Positions 46,381 to 57,201 of a DNA stretch of 64,000 nt are shown here, piece after piece; positions within the stretch are counted from its first letter, which is position 1, and every line of letters starts with the position of its first letter. The notes beneath the pieces were generated by a model. The model did no database searches. It had not been told where the DNA came from and worked only from the letters and a program-made list of their open reading frames with translations. The DNA comes from Perilla frutescens. Taxonomy: Eukaryota > Streptophyta > Magnoliopsida > Lamiales > Lamiaceae. Where the stretch lies: positions 59,137,001-59,201,000 of the forward strand of contig BRKX01000007.1 of the NCBI GenBank assembly GCA_026008535.1, read 5' to 3'. A program made the position numbers and the translations under genes.

Positions 46381-49300
46381 GGGTTATTAATTTTTAATGA
46401 AATCATAGACTATAGGCTAAGATATGGGAAATTCGAATTCAATCTTAGTGTTGATGAATTAAGGTTTAATCACACGTTGATCTAAGAAAAAATTGGTCAC
46501 ACTTATAATGAAATCATACACTCTGGTTAGTGCACCAATTCCGAATGATGAGATAAACTTAATAGAGTGATGATTAGTGAATTCACATATACACTATAGA
46601 GTAAGGTTTCTTTTCAATTGTAATTGAATGAGTGGTGAGTTATTAATTTTTAGTGAAATCATAGATTATAGGCTAAGATATGGGAAATTTGAATTCAATC
46701 TTACTCGAGTGATGATTAGTGAATTCACACATAAACTATAGAGTAAGGCTTCTTTTCAATTGTAATTGAATGAGTGGTGGGTTATTAATTTTTAGTGAGA
46801 TCATAGACTATAGGCTAAAATATGAGAAATTCGAATTAAATCTTAGTGTTGATGAATTAAGGTTCAATCACACGTTGATCAAAGAAAAAATTTATCACAC
46901 TTATAATGAAATCATACAATATGGTTTGTGCTCCAATTCCGAATGATTAGATAAACTTACTAGAGTGATGATATTCGTTAATTCACACATACACTATAGA
47001 GTAAGACTTCTTTTCAATTGTAATTGAATGAGTGGTGGGTTATTAATTTTTAGTGAAATTATAGACTATAGGCTAAAATATGAGAAATTCGAATTCAATC
47101 TTAGTGTTGAGCAATTAAGGTGAAATCACACGTTGATCTAAGAAAAAAATGGTCACATTTATAATGAAATCAGACAATATGGTTTGTGCTCCAATTCCGA
47201 ATGATGAGATAAACTTACTATAGTGATGATTAGTGAATTCACACATACACTATAGAGTAAGGCTTCTTTGAAATTGTAATTGAATGAGCGGTGGGTTATT
47301 AATTTTTAGTGAAATCATAGACTATAGGCTAAAATATGAGAAATTCGAATTCAATCTTAGTGTTGATGAATTAAGGTTCAATCACACGTTGATCTAAGAA
47401 AAAATTGGTAACACTTATAATGAAATCATAAAATATGGTTTGTGCTCCAATTTCGAATGATGAGATAAACTTACTAGAGTGATGATTAGTGAATTCACAC
47501 ATACACTATAGAGTAAGGTTTCTTTTCAATTGTAATTGAATGAGTGGTGAGTTATTAATTTTTAATGAAATCATAGACTATAGGCTAAGATATGGGAAAT
47601 TCGAATTCAATCTTAGTGTTGATGAATTAAGGTTTAATCACACGTTGATCTAAGAAAATATTGGTCACACTTATAATGAAATCATACACTCTGGTTAGTG
47701 CTCCAATTCCGAATGATGAGATAAACTTAATAGAGTGATGATTAGTGAATTCACATATACACTATAGAGTAAGGTTTCTTTTCAATTGTAATTGAATGAG
47801 TGGTGAGTTATTAATTTTTAGTGAAATCATAGATTATAGGCTAAGATATGGGAAATTTGAATTCAATCTTACTCGAGTGATGATTAGTGAATTCACACAT
47901 AAACTATAGAGTAAGGCTTCTTTTCAATTGTAATTGAATGAGTGGTGGGTTATTAATTTTTAGTGAAATCATAGACTATAGGCTAAAATATGAGAAATTC
48001 GAATTCAATCTTAGTGTTGATGAATTAAGGTTCAATCACACGTTGATCTAGGGAAAAATTGGTCACACTTATAATGAAATCCTACAATATTGTTTGTGCT
48101 CCAATTCCGAATGATCAGATAAACTTACTAGAGTGATGATATTAGTTAATTCACACATACACTATAGAGTAAGACTTCTTTTCAATTGTAATTGAATGAG
48201 TGGTGGGTTAATAATTTTTAGTGAAATTATAGACTATAGGCTAAAATATGTGAAATTCGAATTCAATCTTAGTGTTGAGCAATTAAGGTGCAATCACACG
48301 TTGATGTAAGAAAAAAATGGTCACATTTATAATGAAATCATACAATATTGTTTGTGCTCCAATTCCGAATGATCAGATAAACTTACTAGAGTGATGATAT
48401 TAGTTAATTCACACATACACTATAGAGTAAGACTTCTTTTCAATTGTAATTGAATGAGTGGTGGGTTAATAATTTTTAGTGAAATTATAGACTATAGGCT
48501 AAAATATGTGAAATTCGAATTCAATCTTAGTGTTGAGCAATTAAGGTGCAATCACACGTTGATGTAAGAAAAAATTGTTTACACTTATAATGAAATAATA
48601 CAATATGGTTTGTGCTCCAATTCCGAATGATGAGATAAACTTACTATAGTGATGATTAGTGAATTCACACATACACTAAAGAGAAAGGCTTCTTTTCAAT
48701 TGTAATTGAATGAGTGGTGTGTTATTAATTTTTAGTGAAATCATAGACTATAGGCTAAAATATGAGAAATTCGAATTCAATCTTAGTGTTGAGCAATTAA
48801 GGTGCAATCACACGTTGAACTAAGAAAAAATAGGTCACACTTATAATGAAATCATACAATATGGTTTGTATTCCAATTCCGAATGATGAGATAAACTTAC
48901 TATAGTGATGATTAGTGAATTCACACATACACTACAGAGTAAGGCTTCTTTGCAATTGTAATTGAATGAGTAGTGGGTTATTAATTTTTAGTGAAATCAT
49001 AGACTATAGGCTAAAATATGACAAATTCGAATTCAATCTTAGTGTTGATGAATTAAGGTTCAATCACACGTTGATCTAAGAAAAAATTGGTAACACTTAT
49101 AATGAAATCATAAAATATGGTTTGTGCTCCAATTTCGAATGATGATATAAACTTACTAGAGTGATGATTAGTGAATTCACACATACACTATAGAGTAAGG
49201 TTTCTTTTCAATTGTAATTGAATGAGTGGTGAGTTATTAATTTTTAATGAAATCATAGACTATAGGCTAAGATATGGGAAATTCGAATTCAATCTTAGTG

Positions 49301-52300
49301 TTGATGAATTAAGGTTTAATCACACGTTGATCTAAGAAAAAATTGGTCACACTTATAATGAAATCATACACTCTGGTTAGTGCACCAATTCCGAATGATG
49401 AGATAAACTTAATAGAGTGATGATTAGTGAATTCACATATACACTATAGAGTAAGGTTTCTTTTCAATTGTAATTGAATGAGTGGTGAGTTATTAATTTT
49501 TAGTGAAGTCATAGATTATAGGCTAAGATATGGGAAATTTGAATTCAATCTTACTCGAGTGATGATTAGTGAATTCACACATAAACTATAGAGTAAGGCT
49601 TCTTTTCAATTGTAATTGAATGAGTGGTGGGTTATTAATTTTTAGTGAGATCATAGACTATAGGCTAAAATATGAGAAATTCGAATTAAATCTTAGTGTT
49701 GATGAATTAAGGTTCAATCACACGTTGATCAAAGAAAAAATTTATCACACTTATAATGAAATCATACAATATGGTTTGTGCTCCAATTCCGAATGATTAG
49801 ATAAACTTACGAGAGTGATGATATTCGTTAATTCACACATACACTATAGAGTAAGACTTCTTTTCAATTGTAATTGAATGAGTGGTGGGTTATTAATTTT
49901 TAGTGAAATTATAGACTATAGGCTAAAATATGAGAAATTCGAATTCAATCTTAGTGTTGAGCAATTAAGGTGAAATCACACGTTGATCTAAGAAAAAAAT
50001 GGTCACATTTATAATGAAATCAGACAATATGGTTTGTGCTCCAATTCCGAATGATGAGATAAACTTACTATAGTGATGATTAGTGAATTCACACATACAC
50101 TATAGAGTAAGGCTTCTTTGAAATTGTAATTGAATGAGCGGTGGGTTATTAATTTTTAGTGAAATCATAGACTATAGGCTAAAATATGAGAAATTCGAAT
50201 TCAATCTTAGTGTTGATGAATTAAGGTTCAATCACACGTTGATCTAAGAAAAAATTGGTAACACTTATAATGAAATCATAAAATATGGTTTGTGCTCCAA
50301 TTTCGAATGATGAGATAAACTTACTAGAGTGATGATTAGTGAATTCACACATACACTATAGAGTAAGGTTTCTTTTCAATTGTAATTGAATGAGTGGTGA
50401 GTTATTAATTTTTAATGAAATCATAGACTATAGGCTAAGATATGGGAAATTCGAATTCAATCTTAGTGTTGATGAATTAAGGTTTAATCACACGTTGATC
50501 TAAGAAAAAATTGGTCACACTTATAATGAAATCATACACTCTGGTTAGTGCTCCAATTCCGAATGATGAGATAAACTTAATAGAGTGATGATTAGTGAAT
50601 TCACATATACACTATAGAGTAAGGTTTCTTTTCAATTGTAATTGAATGAGTGGTGAGTTATTAATTTTTAGTGAAATCATAGATTATAGGCTAAGATATG
50701 GGAAATTTGAATTCAATCTTACTCGAGTGATGATTAGTGAATTCACACATAAACTATAGAGTAAGGCTTCTTTTCAATTGTAATTGAATGAGTGGTGGGT
50801 TATTAATTTTTAGTGAAATCATAGACTATAGGCTAAAATATGAGAAATTCGAATTCAATCTTAGTGTTGATGAATTAAGGTTCAATCACACGTTGATCTA
50901 GGGAAAAATTGGTCACACTTATAATGAAATCCTACAATATTGTTTGTGCTCCAATTCCGAATGATCAGATAAACTTACTAGAGTGATGATATTAGTTAAT
51001 TCACACATACACTATAGAGTAAGACTTCTTTTCAATTGTAATTGAATGAGTGGTGGGTTAATAATTTTTAGTGAAATTATAGACTATAGGCTAAAATATG
51101 TGAAATTCGAATTCAATCTTAGTGTTGAGCAATTAAGGTGCAATCACACGTTGATGTAAGAAAAAAATGGTCACATTTATAATGAAATCATACAATATTG
51201 TTTGTGCTCCAATTCCGAATGATCAGATAAACTTACTAGAGTGATGATATTAGTTAATTCACACATACACTATAGAGTAAGACTTCTTTTCAATTGTAAT
51301 TGAATGAGTGGTGGGTTAATAATTTTTAGTGAAATTATAGACTATAGGCTAAAATATGTGAAATTCGAATTCAATCTTAGTGTTGAGCAATTAAGGTGCA
51401 ATCACACGTTGATGTAAGAAAAAATTGTTTACACTTATAATGAAATAATACAATATGGTTTGTGCTCCAATTCCGAATGATGAGATAAACTTACTATAGT
51501 GATGATTAGTGAATTCACACATACACTAAAGAGAAAGGCTTCTTTTCAATTGTAATTGAATGAGTGGTGTGTTATTAATTTTTAGTGAAATCATAGACTA
51601 TAGGCTAAAATATGAGAAATTCGAATTCAATCTTAGTGTTGAGCAATTAAGGTGCAATCACACGTTGAACTAAGAAAAAATAGGTCACACTTATAATGAA
51701 ATCATACAATATGGTTTGTATTCCAATTCCGAATGATGAGATAAACTTACTATAGTGATGATTAGTGAATTCACACATACACTACAGAGTAAGGCTTCTT
51801 TGCAATTGTAATTGAATGAGTAGTGGGTTATTAATTTTTAGTGAAATCATAGACTATAGGCTAAAATATGACAAATTCGAATTCAATCTTAGTGTTGATG
51901 AATTAAGGTTCAATCACACGTTGATCTAAGAAAAAATTGGTAACACTTATAATGAAATCATAAAATATGGTTTGTGCTCCAATTTCGAATGATGATATAA
52001 ACTTACTAGAGTGATGATTAGTGAATTCACACATACACTATAGAGTAAGGTTTCTTTTCAATTGTAATTGAATGAGTGGTGAGTTATTAATTTTTAATGA
52101 AATCATAGACTATAGGCTAAGATATGGGAAATTCGAATTCAATCTTAGTGTTGATGAATTAAGGTTTAATCACACGTTGATCTAAGAAAAAATTGGTCAC
52201 ACTTATAATGAAATCATACACTCTGGTTAGTGCACCAATTCCGAATGATGAGATAAACTTAATAGAGTGATGATTAGTGAATTCACATATACACTATAGA

Positions 52301-53865
52301 GTAAGGTTTCTTTTCAATTGTAATTGAATGAGTGGTGAGTTATTAATTTTTAGTGAAATCATAGATTATAGGCTAAGATATGGGAAATTTGAATTCAATC
52401 TTACTCGAGTGATGATTAGTGAATTCACACATAAACTATAGAGTAAGGCTTCTTTTCAATTGTAATTGAATGAGTGGTGGGTTATTAATTTTTAGTGAGA
52501 TCATAGACTATAGGCTAAAATATGAGAAATTCGAATTAAATCTTAGTGTTGATGAATTAAGGTTCAATCACACGTTGATCAAAGAAAAAATTTATCACAC
52601 TTATAATGAAATCATACAATATGGTTTGTGCTCCAATTCCGAATGATTAGATAAACTTACGAGAGTGATGATATTCGTTAATTCACACATACACTATAGA
52701 GTAAGACTTCTTTTCAATTGTAATTGAATGAGTGGTGGGTTATTAATTTTTAGTGAAATTATAGACTATAGGCTAAAATATGAGAAATTCGAATTCAATC
52801 TTAGTGTTGAGCAATTAAGGTGAAATCACACGTTGATCTAAGAAAAAAATGGTCACATTTATAATGAAATCAGACAATATGGTTTGTGCTCCAATTCCGA
52901 ATGATGAGATAAACTTACTATAGTGATGATTAGTGAATTCACACATACACTATAGAGTAAGGCTTCTTTGAAATTGTAATTGAATGAGCGGTGGGTTATT
53001 AATTTTTAGTGAAATCATAGACTATAGGCTAAAATATGAGAAATTCGAATTCAATCTTAGTGTTGATGAATTAAGGTTCAATCACACGTTGATCTAAGAA
53101 AAAATTGGTAACACTTATAATGAAATCATAAAATATGGTTTGTGCTCCAATTTCGAATGATGAGATAAACTTACTAGAGTGATGATTAGTGAATTCACAC
53201 ATACACTATAGAGTAAGGTTTCTTTTCAATTGTAATTGAATGAGTGGTGAGTTATTAATTTTTAATGAAATCATAGACTATAGGCTAAGATATGGGAAAT
53301 TCGAATTCAATCTTAGTGTTGATGAATTAAGGTTTAATCACACGTTGATCTAAGAAAAAATTGGTCACACTTATAATGAAATCATACACTCTGGTTAGTG
53401 CTCCAATTCCGAATGATGAGATAAACTTAATAGAGTGATGATTAGTGAATTCACATATACACTATAGAGTAAGGTTTCTTTTCAATTGTAATTGAATGAG
53501 TGGTGAGTTATTAATTTTTAGTGAAATCATAGATTATAGGCTAAGATATGGGAAATTTGAATTCAATCTTACTCGAGTGATGATTAGTGAATTCACACAT
53601 AAACTATAGAGTAAGGCTTCTTTTCAATTGTAATTGAATGAGTGGTGGGTTATTAATTTTTAGTGAAATCATAGACTATAGGCTAAAATATGAGAAATTC
53701 GAATTAAATCTTAGTGTTGATGAATTAAGGTTCAATCACACGTTGATCTAAGAAAAAATTGATCACACTTATAATGAAATCATACAATATGTTTTGTGCT
53801 CCAATTCCGAATGATCAGATAAACTTACTAGAGTGATGATATTCGTTAATTCACACATACACTAT
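46381..53865. repeat. Higher-order repeat of exactly 2850 bp, about 2.6 copies, nearly identical
   Basis: 46381, 49231 and 52081 start matching copies. TGAATGAGCG recurs at 47281, 50131 and 52981, and TGCACCAATT at 46531, 49381 and 52231. Only scattered single-base differences were seen. The unit is internally made of 1168- and 1682-base blocks that share monomers. Confidence 0.92.
53861..53865. repeat. Left target-site sequence ACTAT of the Tekay element
   Basis: The satellite reads ...CATACACTAT and would continue AGAGTAAG. The element begins at the next base. The matching right copy lies outside the window. Confidence 0.65.
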
Positions 53866-54215
53866 TGTAATACCCCGAAATATTTTAGAGGGGTTTTACT
53901 CAACTTATGTTACCTGAGGGTAATTTAGGTAAGAAGTTGGGTCCTTAAAGGACTCAAATAAAGGAAAATCGCAGCCAGGGAAATCTATTAAAATTTTTTT
54001 TTGGTCAAAAATTGCTTTAAAAATATGTTCTGATATTTTTCTTGGGTTGATAGAAAAATTTTCAAGCATCGTGCCAAACTTTGAATTTTCCAATTTCGAG
54101 TTCAAATGAACACTTGGCACAATTTTAGGGTGAAAGGTAATAGATTTGGATAACTAAGGCACATCCGTCATTATCCAATTTCTTTTTCGAAATATTATCC
54201 TATTTATTTTTCTTC

Positions 54216-54223
54216 TATAAATA
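54216..54223 (+). promoter_or_regulatory. TATA box of the Tekay 5' LTR
   Basis: TATAAATA 350 bases into the LTR, so transcription probably starts near 54250. Identical site in the 3' LTR at 62054-62061. Confidence 0.65.
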
Positions 54224-54348
54224 GGAGGTTAAGGTTTCATTTTTCATTCATTTTCAAAATCGAAACGCCGAGCAGCTTCTAGAGAAGGTACGTCTCTAGT
54301 TTCCTATTTCATTTCCGAAATAGTCATTTTGAAGGTGTCAACGCATAG

Positions 54349-54409
54349 ATCACGAATACGTGATTGAAATGATGACACGACGGACGATCACGATGGAAAA
54401 TCATCGTGA
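54349..54409 (+). repeat. Two perfect hairpins in the Tekay RNA leader
   Basis: ATCACG-AATA-CGTGAT at 54349-54364, and TCACGATG (54388-54395) pairing with CATCGTGA (54402-54409) over a 6-base loop. Both lie just downstream of the predicted start. Copies at 62187-62247. Confidence 0.85.
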
Positions 54410-55410
54410 CCGCCGCCAAAAGTCGCCACCACCTTTCAAATCGGTGACTCTTTCGGGTCATCGAATCAAAAAGTGTCTTTAGGGTTTTATGTTCTATGTA
54501 TATTTATATACATTTTCCATGTTGTCACTTTTTAATTTCGGGTATATTTTGGGTATCCGATTATTAAATTGTAGTCTTTTTCAGATCTATCCTTCGTGGA
54601 TAGCCCTATCGTATTTTTAAACTCAAAAGTTGTTCCGTGTCAAAATATAGTATTTTTATTTAAAGTTTCATATTTTTCCAATGGGCAGATCTTGCGGTAT
54701 GAATTTATTTGTACCGAATTAATTTTAGGATACGGGTTTGACCACCCCGTATGCCAAAACTTCCTAAACGGTTTTTCTTTATAAAAATGCCCTGAGTAAA
54801 GTTCCCTTAAGAGTCAAAATATTTTGATGATCCGGGTGCTGCGTATTAAGATAGTAGATATTATAATATTTACTTCATAGCTAAGAAAGGTTAGATTTTG
54901 ACATAATGATAGTCATTCATCGAAACTAAGTTGCCGGATAATCTTGTAGGCACAGAAGAAGGAGACTTCTAGTTGAGATCAGAATCAGAATCTAGATCTA
55001 GCTCAGATTACCAGGTGGGTTTTTATTATATAAAAATATGTTTCGGGTTATTAAGCCCTGATATTTATAAAATGAATATGATTGAATATCCAACTCATGA
55101 CTGTATTTGATGTGCTCTCCTGACTCATGTAAGTCTTACTACTGTTTTTGGTGACGAAACTACAATGGTTCACGATATCGAGCCCCAAGCAAACAGGGCA
55201 GTGTCCAACCTTAAGCAGCCGGGTTGTGTACACGAACCGACTCACCGTAAGCGTTCTAGGGGAGAGTTGCGCGCAATGATGGAACTAAAATGATTTAATA
55301 TACATGGAATTCGCAAATTTTCTACTTTAAAAGCTTTCCATGATATGCTCTCAATATGATTGGATATTCTATTTTATAAAATGATTCTGAAGGTTTTTCT
55401 CAAAAGTACC

Positions 55411-55465
55411 CACTGAGTGCATTAGTACTCACGCCCAAATCTTTTCAAATATTTTCAGGATGAGC
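55411..55465 (+). promoter_or_regulatory. Conserved ACTGAGT...TTTTCAGG motif, Tekay LTR
   Basis: CACTGAGTGCATTAGTACTCA, then CTTTTCAAATATTTTCAGGATGAG. The TGAGT/ACTCA arms can pair. Second copy at 63249-63303. Confidence 0.6.
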
Positions 55466-55610
55466 TGCGGGATGGTGGACGGTTGTGCTAAGGCTGAAGG
55501 GCTATCTTTTGATGTATATGTTTCTTTTATGTGTGGAGTCCAACTGAGAACATGGTTACCTTTTGTGTCTGAATAAATGCACTGCGTTTTTGTCCGCTTA
55601 CTCTGATTAT

Positions 55611-55897
55611 TGTTATGGAGTGTTCGGTTCTCCGAATCCCATTTTATTTACTGTTATGGAGTGTTCGGTTCTCCGAATCCCATTTTATTTACGGTTATGG
55701 AGTGTTCGGTTCTCCGAATCCCATTTTCTTTACTGTTATGGAGTGTTCGGTTCTCCGAATCCCATTTTATTTACTGTTATGGAGTGTTCGGTTCTCCGAA
55801 TCCCATTTTCTTTACTGTTATGGAGTGTTCGGTTCTCCGAATCCCATTTTCTTTATTGTTACGGAGTGTTCGGTTCTCCGAATCCCGTTTACTTTCT
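55611..55897 (+). repeat. Seven tandem 41-bp units with TTCGG/CCGAA hairpins
   Basis: GTTCGGTTCTCCGAATCC recurs at 55622, 55663, 55704, 55745, 55786, 55827 and 55868. Each unit holds a perfect TTCGG-TTCT-CCGAA hairpin, with variable linkers (ATTTTATTTA or ATTTTCTTTA). Because 41 is not a multiple of 3, all three frames stay open and read similar peptides, which explains the overlapping ORFs here. Copies at 63449-63735. Confidence 0.95.
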
Positions 55898-55903
55898 GTT
55901 CCT

Positions 55904-56072
55904 GACAGGCGAAAGCCTGGCATTTATTTACTTTCCTTACTCAGACAGGCGCAAGCCTGGCTTTACATTGTTTTTCATGTCAAGGCAAAAGCCTGGCTTT
56001 ATATTGCTTTCACGACAGGCGGGAGCCTGGCATCTCTTTACTTTAAGTATTTGGACAGACATCAGTCTGGCT
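55904..56072 (+). repeat. Five tandem CAGGC/GCCTG tetraloop hairpins
   Basis: Hairpins at 55906, 55946, about 55983, 56016 and 56056, spaced 34-40 bases. Loops are GAAA, GCAA, AAAA, GGGA and ATCA; the first two are GNRA loops. In the last copy the stem is CAGAC/GTCTG, a paired change of both strands. Copies at 63742-63910. Confidence 0.92.
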
Positions 56073-56362
56073 TTTTTTTATGCCTAACCTATTAACAGTT
56101 AACCTTTGAACTGTTATTATTTACATTGAAGTTTGCCTTTGTTATTCTTTCTTGGGTTCATCCTAAGAGTCATGGTATCTGGTTTGAGTCATTTCATACG
56201 CTTTAAAAGCGTGGATTGATCCATTTATAGAGGTTATGCTGCCCATATTTTTAGGGCACTAACCCTATTTCTTTGATTGCTTCTGTTCAACAACCCCTTT
56301 CCCCTTTCCCCAAGTAGCGCACCGGTCCCCTGCCCTTCTCCCGGGACCGGGGCGTTACAGAG

Positions 56363-56380
56363 TGGTATCAGAGCAGGCTG
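56363..56380 (+). other. Tekay primer-binding site (initiator tRNA-Met)
   Basis: TGGTATCAGAGCAGGCTG, 3 bases after the LTR end (GAG spacer). The first 12 bases match the complement of the tRNA-iMet 3' end. Confidence 0.93.
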
Positions 56381-57201
56381 CAACTCTGCAGGCCTGTCAT
56401 ATTATTGATTAAGTCTAGTTCTCAGTGTATTCTCTTAATTAATTGTCTGATAGCCCTAGCACGTCGCCTACACCGCTCTCATCTTGCTTAAAAAAAAAGG
56501 TACGTGAGTTAAAATGTTTTTAGATTCAATTATATTTACTGATTTTTAAAAAAAAAAGAAATGTGGATAAGGACCATTCTCCACATTGATGGTATTTATG
56601 AAAAGTCACGCCAATGATTGTTTCGAAAGGATAATGGTATCATTTTGGACTATGTTTCCATATGATGATGGTTATGAATGAAAGGGGACTTATTGTCCAT
56701 GATGGTAAAAAAAAAAAATTGTGGGGCATTGTGCCCAGATGGTATTGAATTATTATATTTAAATGGGACTATATGTCCATGATATTATTTGAAGGAATGT
56801 GTGGTGATAGTAATTAATGCCCTATGATTAGAAATGTGATAATGTGTAAGTGATTGGAAATGTGAGAATGTTAAAGTAATTGGAAATGTGATGATGTTAA
56901 ATTGATGGGAAACCGAGAATGCTTATGAAGATGAAATATGAACGTAGAATGATTTGATTGAGAATGTAGATGAACATAGCCAATTGTGACTTATACACAT
57001 AGATTGGATTTTAAGTGCCTCTCTTAAGATTCATGTGGAACGTAGACTGACTAAGTGCTTTCCTTTACAAATAAGTAGACTGATTAGAATTGCATGAGAA
57101 ATGTTGTTGAGTATTTAGTTTAGGAGATATCTCACATTCATATTAATTTAGCACGAAGTAGATTTTGTGATAGTTATTTCTGAAGCCTAAAATTTTTCAG
57201 A
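56381..57201 (+). other. Tekay 5' untranslated leader with repeated hairpins
   Basis: About 820 bases without a long ORF. 56561-56586 forms ATGTGGA/TCCACAT. GGAC-TTATT-GTCC (56686), GGGC-ATTGT-GCCC (56724) and GGAC-TATAT-GTCC (56766) are 4-bp stems with 5-base loops spaced about 40 bases. 56797-56905 has about four units of TGATTGGAAATGTGA-type repeat. These could serve packaging or dimerisation; that is inference. Confidence 0.75.

Larger units (their letters stand above)
31060..53865. repeat. Satellite array, monomer about 256 bp
   Basis: About 22.8 kb, on the order of 90 tandem copies. Anchor sequences such as GAATGAGTGGTGGGTTATTA recur every 254-259 bases. Monomers contain the palindrome AATTCGAATT, the dyad CAATTGTAATTG and two related TGAAATCATA half-sites 110 bases apart. 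The first kilobase is the most diverged. A shortened monomer of about 140 bases, recognised by CTTACTCGAGTGATG, recurs many times. Short ORFs (67 codons, minus strand, at 32846, 34642, 36436 and 37971) simply follow the repeat. The array is cut at 53865 by the Tekay element and may continue beyond the window. I do not recognise the family. Confidence 0.97.
53866..56359 (+). repeat. Tekay 5' LTR, 2494 bp
   Basis: TGTAATACCCCG to CCGGGGCGTTACA. Contains TATA (54216), leader hairpins (54349-54409), the ACTGAGT motif (55411) and two hairpin arrays (55611-56072). Long LTRs of this size are typical of the Tekay/Del clade. Confidence 0.95.

Noticed and set aside
31060..53865. CRISPR-like array
   Set aside because: Units are long contiguous satellite monomers without unique spacers, in a plant genome with retrotransposons.
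31060..53865. Calling the array the centromere
   Set aside because: Higher-order structure and a chromovirus insertion are compatible with it, but subtelomeric or interstitial arrays look the same; CENH3 data would be needed.
55563..56095. Three overlapping plus-strand ORFs (96-174 codons) in the Tekay LTR, repeated at 63401
   Set aside because: They come from a 41-bp tandem repeat that cycles through all frames; the peptides are the same motif rotated.
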